Assembly: GCA_017515635.1 (NCBI GenBank)
Contig: JAFWFO010000011.1
Coordinates: 1 to 64,000 of the forward strand
Direction: 5' to 3'
Source of the DNA: Selenomonadaceae bacterium
GTDB taxonomy: Bacteria; Bacillota; Negativicutes; Selenomonadales; Selenomonadaceae
DNA: 64,000 bases
Under the pieces are notes generated by a model. The model saw only the letters and a program-made list of their open reading frames with translations. It was not told the DNA's origin and searched no databases. Positions 16,718 to 24,003 of this stretch are shown here, piece after piece. Position 1 is the first letter of the stretch. Every line of letters begins with the position of its first letter. Made by a program: the position numbers and the translations under genes.

Positions 16718-16749
16718 GCGGTTGCGGAACGTTCGCAATCGCTTTTTTT
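16718..16749 (+). terminator. Terminator after the DUF1919 pair
   Basis: A 9-bp stem (GCGGTTGCG/CGCAATCGC, one G-T pair) followed by TTTTTTT, just before the ribosome site of the next gene. Confidence 0.8.
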
Positions 16750-16764
16750 GAACGGAGGAATTTT

Positions 16765-18282
16765 ATGCAATACGAAAACTATATTCCGCGAATTATGCTT
16801 TGCGGCGACGAGTCGGAATTTCTGGCGCGTGTCGACAATCGCCCGTACAAAATCATCGGGCAGTTAAAAATTTCGGGCGAAGTCGACGGACAGCAATTCA
16901 ACGTCATCCAAGATAAAAAAGTTTTTTTCAACGACGAACTTCAAGACTTCGACGCGCTGAAAAATTTTTTGCTCGGCGGCGAGATTGATTATCTGGTTTT
17001 CGCGACGCGTGAATTGTTTTTGAATTATCACCGCGTTGCAGTTGAGCACTACGGACTTGTTTCGCCCAAAGCCGTCACGGTCGAACAGTTTAACCTTTTG
17101 CCACGCGAATTTTTTTACGACGCGAATATCGGCTTGCGCATGTTGGAATGGCTGAAAATTTTTTCCGTCAAAACTTTGCTCGACGTGGACGGCTTTTTTG
17201 CGACGGCGAAAGTTTTCACAAAACCCGGCAACGAATCAATCGAAATTGATTGCGTCACGGAAAAAAATCTGCCGCCGATTGCCGAAAATGTTTATCGCCG
17301 CGTCTACAAAAATCTTGCCGAAGTCGGGCTAAAAAAATATGACGCCGTACTTTTGCCCGAACTTTCGCCGACAGATTTTGACGCTACGTTTTCTTTGACG
17401 GAAAGTTTTTCGGATTATGTCTTTACGTTCGGGCGCACGGACGGCGAATTGAAAAATTACCTGCTCAGTCGTGCACAAGATTTTGCCGAAGCACGAGGTT
17501 TTCATTTGCCGACGGGCGATCTGTTTTATCTCAAGCGTCGTAAGCTGCCCGAAAGTTTTCGCATGTTCGTCGTCACGCACAAAAAAACTCCGCACGCGGG
17601 CAAGCTCCCCGACGGCTACGAAATTGTTCACGCAGGACACGCGCAAGCGACGGAGGATTTCGGCTACGCGGGCGACGACACGGGCGACAACATCAGCGAA
17701 CTCAACCTGTACTTGAACGAATTGACCGCGCTGTACTGGTTTTGGAAAAACACTTCGGATTCGATTGTCGGGCTGTGTCATTACCGCAGATTTTTCACGA
17801 CGGGCAACGAAACTTTCGCGTACGAAAAAATTTTGTCGCGGGACGACGCCTTGAAAATTTTGGAGACGCACGACATGATTGTTTCGCGATTGTTTTACGG
17901 CGTGATGACTCAGCGCGAATTTGTCGAAAACGATTGCGGTAAGCAACTTGCCAAAATCGGCGAGGCAATTTTGCGCAAACACTTGTTGCGAGTTCACCCA
18001 GATTATGTCGACGCGCTTGATTTTGTTCTTGACTCGAAGGCGGTTTATAAATGCAACATGTTCGTCACACGCCGCGAAATTTTGGACGCCTATTGCAAGT
18101 GGCTGTTCGCGTTTATCCTTGATGCGACGCGAGAAGTTTTGCTGACGACGAATCTTGAAAATCTTTCTTGGACGCCGCGAAGATTGATGTCATTTTTGGG
18201 CGAGCGCATGTTACATGTTTGGCTGTTCAAACAGCGTTTGCGGCTCAAGGAACTTAATTTCATGTTCATCGAGGGGATTTGA
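16765..18282 (+). CDS. DUF4422 glycosyltransferase-like protein with unknown N-terminal domain
   Basis: A 505-residue protein. The C-terminal half (from about residue 255) is a DUF4422 domain, found in capsule and LPS glycosyltransferases. Its signs are FVVTHKKTP, GDDTGDNISELN, LNELTALYWFWKN and IVGLCHYRRFF. The N-terminal 250 residues (IPRIMLCGDESEFLARV, DYLVFATRELFLNY, SLTESFSDYVFTFGRTDGEL) are not recognised; they may be a second, Rossmann-like sugar-nucleotide domain. ATG behind ACGGAGG. Its stop overlaps the copA start codon by one base. With the DUF1919 pair it forms a surface-glycan unit. Confidence 0.8.
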   Translation: MQYENYIPRIMLCGDESEFLARVDNRPYKIIGQLKISGEVDGQQFNVIQDKKVFFNDELQDFDALKNFLLGGEIDYLVFATRELFLNYHRVAVEHYGLVSPKAVTVEQFNLLPREFFYDANIGLRMLEWLKIFSVKTLLDVDGFFATAKVFTKPGNESIEIDCVTEKNLPPIAENVYRRVYKNLAEVGLKKYDAVLLPELSPTDFDATFSLTESFSDYVFTFGRTDGELKNYLLSRAQDFAEARGFHLPTGDLFYLKRRKLPESFRMFVVTHKKTPHAGKLPDGYEIVHAGHAQATEDFGYAGDDTGDNISELNLYLNELTALYWFWKNTSDSIVGLCHYRRFFTTGNETFAYEKILSRDDALKILETHDMIVSRLFYGVMTQREFVENDCGKQLAKIGEAILRKHLLRVHPDYVDALDFVLDSKAVYKCNMFVTRREILDAYCKWLFAFILDATREVLLTTNLENLSWTPRRLMSFLGERMLHVWLFKQRLRLKELNFMFIEGI

Positions 18283-20846
18283 TGACGAAAGAAACTTTTG
18301 ACGTGACGGGCATGACTTGTTCGGCGTGTTCGGCGCGTGTCGAAAAGGCCGTTGCCAAGGTCGTCGGCGCAGAAAATGTCAGCGTCAATCTTTTGACGAA
18401 TTCAATGCAGGTCAAGTTCGACGACAAAAAAATTTCTGCCGCGCAGATCGTCGACGCCGTTGTTGATGCGGGCTACGGAGCTTCGGTTAAAGGTGTCAGC
18501 GGTCAGGTGTCAGGTGTCAGGGAAGAACGCACGATTGACAAAGAAATTTCCGAAATGCGGACGCGTTTGTTGTGGTCGATAATTTTTCTGTTGCCGACGG
18601 TTTATATCGCAATGCATTCGATGTTGCCGTTGCCCGTGCCGCCGATTGTCGCGGAACTTTTCGACGGTCGACAAAACGCCGTGACTTTCGCATTCGCACA
18701 ATTTTTGCTCGTCCTGCCGATTATGTACCTCAACCGAAAATATTACGTCAACGGCTTCAAAACTTTATTCGCGGGCGCGCCGAACATGGACAGTTTGGTC
18801 GGTCTCGGTTCAATGGCGGCGGCGTTTTTCGGAGCATTTGCACTGTTCAGAATCGGTCAAGGTCTCGGCACCGGAAATTTCGCGCTCGTCGACGAATACA
18901 GCCGAAATTTATATTTCGAGTCGGCGGGCATGATTGTCACGCTGATAACCGTCGGGAAATTTTTCGAGGCGCGTGCCAAAGGCAAAACTTCTCAAGCCGT
19001 CGAAAAATTAATTAACCTTGCCCCGAAAACTGCGACGGTTTTGCGCAGCGGCGAAGAAATTACAATTCCCGTTGAAGAATTGATTATCGGCGATGAAATT
19101 CTTGTAAAGCCCGGCGAAAGTTTTGCGGCGGACGGAATTGTTGTTGACGGCTCAACGACGGTCGACGAAAGCGCGATAACCGGCGAAAGTTTGCCCGTTG
19201 AAAAAATTATCGGCGACAAAGTCACAAGCGGCACGCTCAACAAAAGCGGCTTCGTGAAATTTCGGGCGGCTAAAGTCGGCGGCGACACGACAATCAGTCA
19301 AATTATTTCGTTGGTCGAAGAGGCAAGCGCATCGAAAGCTCCGATTGCGAAGTTGGCGGACAAAATCGCAGGAATTTTCGTGCCTGCCGTGATTTTGATT
19401 TCGCTGGCGGCGGGAAGTTTCTGGCTTTTGAACGGCGCAAGCGTCGAGTTTGCATTTTCAATCGCCGTGTCAATTTTGGTGATAAGTTGCCCGTGCGCGT
19501 TGGGACTTGCCACGCCCGTCGCGATTATGGTCGGAACCGGCAAAGGCGCGGAGCACGGAATTTTAATCAAGTCGGGCGAATCACTCGAAACGGCGCACTC
19601 GGTCGATACAATCGTCGTCGACAAAACCGGCACGCTCACCGAAGGAAAACCTTTCGTCACGGACATTTTGCTTTGCGGCGTCGACGAAAAAAATTTTTTG
19701 CAAATCGCGGCTTCACTTGAGCGCGGCAGTGAACATCCGCTTGCCGAAGCCGTCACGAAATTTGTTGCGGGAAAAAATATTTCTGTGCCCGTCGCAGAAA
19801 ATTTTCAAGCTGTCTTTGGGCGCGGTGTTCGTGCAAAAATTGGCGGCGTCGAACATTTTGCGGGCAACGAAAATTTTTTGACTGAACTCGGCTTTAACTT
19901 GAATGGGTTGCGCGAAAAAATTTCCGAACTTGCCGACGCGGGTAAGACGCCGTTAATTTTCGCCGACGACAAAAAAATTCTCGGCATTATCGCCGCCGCT
20001 GACGTGCCGAAAAAAACTTCCGCGCAGGCCGTCAAGGAGTTTCAAAATCTCGGCGCGAATGTTATCATGTTGACGGGCGACAACGAACGCACGGCGCAGG
20101 CTGTCGGCAAAAGTTTGGGCGTCGATAAAATCATTGCGGGCGTCCTTCCCGAAAACAAAGCCGCCGAAGTCGAAAAACTTCAAGCGACGGGGCGCAAAGT
20201 TGCAATGATCGGCGACGGAATCAACGACGCTCCGGCACTTGCGCGGGCTGATGTCGGCATTGCGATTGGCGCGGGCACCGACGTTGCGATTGAGAGCGCG
20301 GGCGCGGTTCTCGTCCGAAACGATTTACTTGACGCGGTCGCCGCAATCAAACTCAGTCGCGCCGTAATGACGAACATTCGGCAAAATTTATTCTGGGCGT
20401 TTTTCTACAACGTCGTTTGCATACCGCTTGCGGCAGGAATTTTTTATCCCGCGTTCGGAGTAAAATTATCGCCGATGATTGGCGCGGCGGCAATGAGTAT
20501 GTCGAGCGTGTGTGTCGTGCTGAATGCGTTGCGGCTGAGATTTTTTAACGTCGAACGTGCCGAAACTTTTAACGAGACGGCGCGTAACGTTGAAGTCCGC
20601 GTCGAAAAAATTCAGCAACAAATTTTCAAGGAGGCAACTCAAATGCAGACAACTTTTAAGGTCGAAGGCATGATGTGCAAACACTGTCAAAAACACGTTC
20701 ATGACGCGTTGGCGAAAATGGACGGCGTGACGGCGGTCGAAGTCAGTTTGGAAAATAATTCCGCAACCGTCACCGCGACGAAAGAAATTTCCACGGACGA
20801 ATTCGCCAAAGTTATCGAAGATGCCGGCTATGAACTTGTGCGATAA
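18282..20846 (+). CDS. copA: Copper-exporting P-type ATPase with C-terminal CopZ-like domain
   Basis: Exports Cu(I) across the cytoplasmic membrane. The 854-residue protein has an N-terminal metal-binding domain (GMTCSACSARVEK, residues 8-20) and membrane segments from about residue 88. It has the transport motif SCPCALGLATP, the phosphorylation site DKTGTLTEGKP and the hinge GDGINDAPALARADVG. After residue 787 a second, complete CopZ-like domain follows (VEGMMCKHCQKHVHDAL). A copy of the AGGTGTC heptamer repeat is read in frame as GVSGQVSGV just after the first metal domain. Start at 18282, overlapping the stop of the gene before. Confidence 0.95.
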   Translation: MTKETFDVTGMTCSACSARVEKAVAKVVGAENVSVNLLTNSMQVKFDDKKISAAQIVDAVVDAGYGASVKGVSGQVSGVREERTIDKEISEMRTRLLWSIIFLLPTVYIAMHSMLPLPVPPIVAELFDGRQNAVTFAFAQFLLVLPIMYLNRKYYVNGFKTLFAGAPNMDSLVGLGSMAAAFFGAFALFRIGQGLGTGNFALVDEYSRNLYFESAGMIVTLITVGKFFEARAKGKTSQAVEKLINLAPKTATVLRSGEEITIPVEELIIGDEILVKPGESFAADGIVVDGSTTVDESAITGESLPVEKIIGDKVTSGTLNKSGFVKFRAAKVGGDTTISQIISLVEEASASKAPIAKLADKIAGIFVPAVILISLAAGSFWLLNGASVEFAFSIAVSILVISCPCALGLATPVAIMVGTGKGAEHGILIKSGESLETAHSVDTIVVDKTGTLTEGKPFVTDILLCGVDEKNFLQIAASLERGSEHPLAEAVTKFVAGKNISVPVAENFQAVFGRGVRAKIGGVEHFAGNENFLTELGFNLNGLREKISELADAGKTPLIFADDKKILGIIAAADVPKKTSAQAVKEFQNLGANVIMLTGDNERTAQAVGKSLGVDKIIAGVLPENKAAEVEKLQATGRKVAMIGDGINDAPALARADVGIAIGAGTDVAIESAGAVLVRNDLLDAVAAIKLSRAVMTNIRQNLFWAFFYNVVCIPLAAGIFYPAFGVKLSPMIGAAAMSMSSVCVVLNALRLRFFNVERAETFNETARNVEVRVEKIQQQIFKEATQMQTTFKVEGMMCKHCQKHVHDALAKMDGVTAVEVSLENNSATVTATKEISTDEFAKVIEDAGYELVR
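18491..18518. repeat. Heptamer array inside copA
   Basis: Four 7-bp units in phase (AGGTGTC, AGCGGTC, AGGTGTC, AGGTGTC), translated in frame between the first metal-binding domain and the first membrane helix of CopA. The unit is the one in the glgC-glgD gap. The site is a flexible linker, where an insertion would be tolerated. Confidence 0.88.
20628..20846 (+). promoter_or_regulatory. Internal ribosome site and start for a free CopZ-like chaperone
   Basis: Within copA, AAGGAGG at 20628-20634 is followed after 8 nt by an in-frame ATG at 20643. From there the remaining 67 codons form a complete CopZ-like metallochaperone (MQTTFKVEGMMCKHCQ start, stop at 20846). The upstream reading frame is open, so the same DNA could give both a CopA-CopZ fusion and free CopZ. 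The separate product is an inference from the ribosome site. Confidence 0.7.
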
Positions 20847-20857
20847 ATTTTTTGTTA

Positions 20858-20873
20858 TGTGACTTCAGTCACG
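20858..20873. promoter_or_regulatory. CRP/FNR-like palindrome
   Basis: TGTGACTTCAGTCACG matches the TGTGA-N6-TCACA operator form of the CRP/FNR superfamily at nine of ten positions. It lies 7 bp upstream of the -35 box of the next promoter. It could instead be a short terminator stem for copA. No regulator gene is nearby. Confidence 0.4.
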
Positions 20874-20880
20874 GCGATTT

Positions 20881-20909
20881 TTGACAAGGCAACTGCGCTG
20901 TGATAGAAT
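20881..20909 (+). promoter_or_regulatory. Strong sigma-70 promoter for the polyprenyl synthase/SCIFF unit
   Basis: TTGACA at 20881-20886, exactly 17 bp, TAGAAT at 20904-20909. The expected start site is near 20916, giving a very short leader. Confidence 0.85.
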
Positions 20910-20939
20910 TGCCGAAAAATTTTTGAGCGGGTGAGACTT

Positions 20940-21908
20940 TTGAATTTCGTGGCGGCACTGAGCGAGAAGGCGTCAAAAAATATTAGCGAACTTGAAGAAA
21001 ACATCAGACAGGCAATTTCCGATGACCCGTTCATTTTCGAGGCGTGCGAACCGCTGATTCGCGGCGGCAAAAGACTTCGCCCGATGCTCATGCTCCTTTG
21101 CGCGAATGCAAAAAATTCTTGCCCGAATTCGCGGACAATGCCGCTTGCCACGGCGTTGGAACTGATTCATACGGCAAGCCTCGTGCACGACGACATTATC
21201 GACACGTCGAAGAAGCGGCGCGGCGTCGAAACGGCCAACTCAAAATACGGCGCACAAATCGCGGTGCTTATCGGCGATTATCTTTTCGCCAAAGCTTTTC
21301 AGCTCGTCGCGGAAAATAATTACGGCGCGGAAGTTCAGCTGATTTTGTCGAAGCTCGTCAAGCAACTTTGTATCGGCGAAATCATGCAAGATCGTTCGTT
21401 GTTCGTCGTGCCGACCATGAGCGAATATTATCGGCGAATCAACTTGAAGACGGCAATTTTTCTGTCAAGTTGCTGTCGACTCGGCGCGATTGTTGCTCAG
21501 CTCGACGACAGCGAAATCGAACGGCTTGCGGCTTACGGCACGAGTTTGGGGCTTGCGTTCCAAATTATCGACGACCTTTTGGATTTTTGCGGCGACGAAA
21601 AAGTTACGGGCAAACCACGCGGCGGCGATCTCAAAAGCGGCGTGATAACTCTTCCCGTAGTTCGTGCCTTGTCGACGAGTGACGAAGCTCCCGCGTTGAA
21701 AAAAATCGTCACAAGCGAAACCGTCACTTGCACGGACATTGACGCGGCGATAAAAATTATTTGTGCCACGGACGCCGTCGACTACTGCAAGACGCGGGCT
21801 GAAGCGCATATCGAATCGGCGCGGGTAAATCTTCCGGCGTCGCTGAAAATTTCCGTTGCGCTTGCTCTCGAACAAATTGCCGAATTCGTCGTCGACCGCA
21901 CGAGATAA
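20940..21908 (+). CDS. Polyprenyl diphosphate synthase (trans-isoprenyl)
   Basis: Extends farnesyl-type diphosphates to a long-chain prenyl diphosphate, probably for menaquinone or a related quinone side chain. The 322-residue protein has the first Asp-rich motif in LVHDDIIDTSKKRRG (about residue 83), GGKRLRPMLMLL near 40, and the second motif DDLLDFCGDEKVTGKP near 210. The length fits hepta- or octaprenyl synthases. The start is uncertain: GTG at 20931 or TTG at 20940; the latter is better spaced from GGGTGAG. It is the first gene of a unit that also contains the SCIFF peptide. Confidence 0.9.
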   Translation: MNFVAALSEKASKNISELEENIRQAISDDPFIFEACEPLIRGGKRLRPMLMLLCANAKNSCPNSRTMPLATALELIHTASLVHDDIIDTSKKRRGVETANSKYGAQIAVLIGDYLFAKAFQLVAENNYGAEVQLILSKLVKQLCIGEIMQDRSLFVVPTMSEYYRRINLKTAIFLSSCCRLGAIVAQLDDSEIERLAAYGTSLGLAFQIIDDLLDFCGDEKVTGKPRGGDLKSGVITLPVVRALSTSDEAPALKKIVTSETVTCTDIDAAIKIICATDAVDYCKTRAEAHIESARVNLPASLKISVALALEQIAEFVVDRTR

Positions 21909-21928
21909 ATTTTTTGGAGGTAATCGAA

Positions 21929-22075
21929 ATGAAACACATCAAAACCGTCAACAAACCGAATCTTCAAGACACGCTCAACAAGGGCGGCTGCGGCGAATGT
22001 CAGGCGTCGTGCCAGAGCGCGTGCAAAACTTCCTGCACCGTCGGCAACCAAGTCTGCGAACGCCGTAAAAAATAA
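21929..22075 (+). CDS. SCIFF-type six-cysteine ranthipeptide precursor
   Basis: A 48-residue peptide starting MKHIKTVNKPNLQD, with six Cys at residues 21, 24, 28, 32, 36 and 43 in GGCGECQASCQSACKTSC and NQVC. This is the pattern of SCIFF (six cysteines in forty-five), a radical-SAM-modified peptide nearly universal in Clostridia, in which a maturase forms thioether bonds from Cys. GGAGG precedes the ATG by 8 nt. It lies 20 bp after the polyprenyl synthase stop and is followed by a terminator. The usual dedicated maturase gene is not adjacent. The role of SCIFF is unknown. Confidence 0.92.
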   Translation: MKHIKTVNKPNLQDTLNKGGCGECQASCQSACKTSCTVGNQVCERRKK

Positions 22076-22096
22076 TTCACGAACGTCAACAAAAAA

Positions 22097-22129
22097 ACTC
22101 CTCGTCAAACGCGACGGGGAGTTTTGATT
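22097..22129. terminator. Bidirectional terminator after the SCIFF gene
   Basis: Stem ACTCCTCGTC/GACGGGGAGT with loop AAACGC, flanked by A-run and T-run, between the convergent SCIFF and radical SAM genes. Confidence 0.85.
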
Positions 22130-23254
22130 TTAGAAATTTTTCAATTCGTCGGGGTCGGCCAGCCAATCTTCAAGTTTAGGATTGCCGGCAACATCCCACG
22201 GAATTTTTCGCACGCATTCACTGCACCAATGGCATAATTCCACGGGCGAAACGTCAAGTGTCGAAAGCATGTCGGAAACGTTCGGGGCATAGAGATCAAC
22301 GCCGGTTGATTCAGGAAAATTTTCTATGCCGAATTTTTCCGCAAATCTGTAGCTCAAAGCGTCCACGGGGCATTTGTAAATTTTCCCGTCGCGTAAGAAA
22401 CGACAATTCTTGTTTATACAAACTTGTTGCGACTTTATCGGATCGTTATCGCCATGAAGCGACATGATGACGGTGAAATTTCCTTGACCTTCGTCGATAG
22501 AATGAAAATGAGACAAAATTTTGTTTGCCCTGCAAACTGCTTTTATCTTGTCGACGATTTTCACAGTCGGGCGGTAAAGCGTAATGTCGACGATGACATT
22601 GTTCTCGCGAATGGCGTCAAGAATTTTTGGCGGCAAAGACGGAATTAACAAACCGTTTGTCACAATGTGCAAGTTTGTTTTCGGCAGATATTGGCGAGCA
22701 ATGTTTATGTACTCATCCAAATTTTTCAAAATCAACGGTTCACCGCCGAGTAAACGGAAAGTGATGATGTCACAGCATTGAGACAGCCTATGAATATCGT
22801 GCCGAAAATTTTCAATGGGATAAATTTCGTTACTCTTGAACAGCGGCGCGAAATGCATACAAGATTTGCAGTTCAAATTGCAACCATCAACGATGTTTGT
22901 TTCCAAGTAAGTGAAAAAATTTTTTTCGAAATTTGCCCAATAAATTTCGCCGCCATAATTCAAATCCACAAGCCCCAGTTTCGGAATTCGATAGAACTTG
23001 CAAGTTTGGACGACGGATTTGGTAAAATTTTCGCGCCCGTCTTCGGCGACAAGTAAACCGTCAAGTTCACCTGCTGACACGAGCCGCCGAAACTCAAAAA
23101 AAGTTATCAACGGTAATTCTGTTACAAAGTCAGTGTCCTTGTTACGGTCGTTTACAAAGTCGCCGATAAAAAATTTGACATCCATAGTGGTGTCTTTCAG
23201 GTTGTTTAGAAACATTTGAGCGAGAGGAGGATAACCGCAAATCGCAACTTTCAT
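22130..23254 (-). CDS. Radical SAM protein with Rossmann-like N-terminus and Cys-rich C-terminus
   Basis: A 374-residue protein. The N-terminal 115 residues begin MKVAICGYPPLAQMFLNNL, resembling the nucleotide-binding domains seen in surface-polysaccharide proteins. The radical SAM core has DGCNLNCKSCMHFAPLF (CX3CX2C, about residues 121-137) and RLLGGEPLI near 169. The C-terminal cysteines (CINKNCRF, YKCPVDAL, LCHWCSECV) suggest an extra cluster, as in SPASM/twitch domains. It is convergent with the SCIFF gene, but its CNLNCKSC core does not look like the known SCIFF maturase. More likely it modifies a glycan or peptide substrate not identified here. Confidence 0.85.
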   Translation of the reverse strand: MKVAICGYPPLAQMFLNNLKDTTMDVKFFIGDFVNDRNKDTDFVTELPLITFFEFRRLVSAGELDGLLVAEDGRENFTKSVVQTCKFYRIPKLGLVDLNYGGEIYWANFEKNFFTYLETNIVDGCNLNCKSCMHFAPLFKSNEIYPIENFRHDIHRLSQCCDIITFRLLGGEPLILKNLDEYINIARQYLPKTNLHIVTNGLLIPSLPPKILDAIRENNVIVDITLYRPTVKIVDKIKAVCRANKILSHFHSIDEGQGNFTVIMSLHGDNDPIKSQQVCINKNCRFLRDGKIYKCPVDALSYRFAEKFGIENFPESTGVDLYAPNVSDMLSTLDVSPVELCHWCSECVRKIPWDVAGNPKLEDWLADPDELKNF

Positions 23255-23265
23255 TGTACAACCTC

Positions 23266-23988
23266 CTACAAAATTTTCGACAGGAATAATTTCGTGCGTT
23301 CTTCCTTCGGGTGCTCAAAAACTTCTTTGGGCTTGCCCTCTTCGACGATATAGCCGCCGTCGACGAAAAGCAAGCGCGTGCCGACTTCGCGGGCAAAACC
23401 CATTTCGTGCGTGACGATAACCATCGTCATTCCGGTTTCCGCCAGCCGTTGCATAACGTCCAAAACTTCGCCGACCATTTCGGGATCAAGTGCGCTCGTC
23501 GGCTCGTCGAATAACATAACTTTCGGTTGCATTGCCAAAGCGCGGGCGATTGCGACGCGTTGTTGTTGTCCGCCCGAAAGTTGATTCGGATAAGCGTCCG
23601 CCTTGTCGCCCAAACCCACGCGGTCAAGTAAATCCTGCGCGGTCTGTTCGGCACGGTTGCGGTCAATTTTGCGAACTTTCATCGGCGCAAGCGTGATGTT
23701 ATCCAAAACGGTCATGTGCGGGAACAAATTAAAGCGTTGAAAAACCATGCCGACTTCTTCGCGAACTTTGTTGATATTTGATTCGCTGTCCATTGGAATT
23801 CCGTCGACGGTGACTGTGCCGCCCGTCGGCTCTTCCAAAAAATTTATGCAACGCAACAAAGTTGATTTGCCCGAACCCGAAGGCCCGATAATAACGACAA
23901 CTTCGCGCTCATCAATGCTCAGGTCGATGCCCTTGAGGACGTGCAACTCGCCGAAAGATTTTTTCAGGTTTTTAATTTCAATCATCAT
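23266..23988 (-). CDS. Polar amino acid ABC transporter ATP-binding protein (lone)
   Basis: A 240-residue ATPase of the GlnQ/ArtP/HisP type that would energise amino-acid uptake. Walker A is GPSGSGKST (about residues 34-42), the signature is [15 protein letters not shown] (133-147), Walker B is VMLFDEP, and the switch His lies in [32 protein letters not shown] is the usual Q-loop block. No permease or binding-protein gene is adjacent: flgF lies upstream and a radical SAM gene downstream. It must work with transporter parts encoded elsewhere. An ATGATG start leaves the choice of codon open. Confidence 0.92.
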   Translation of the reverse strand: MMIEIKNLKKSFGELHVLKGIDLSIDEREVVVIIGPSGSGKSTLLRCINFLEEPTGGTVTVDGIPMDSESNINKVREEVGMVFQRFNLFPHMTVLDNITLAPMKVRKIDRNRAEQTAQDLLDRVGLGDKADAYPNQLSGGQQQRVAIARALAMQPKVMLFDEPTSALDPEMVGEVLDVMQRLAETGMTMVIVTHEMGFAREVGTRLLFVDGGYIVEEGKPKEVFEHPKEERTKLFLSKIL

Positions 23989-24003
23989 GATTAAAAATTT
24001 CCT

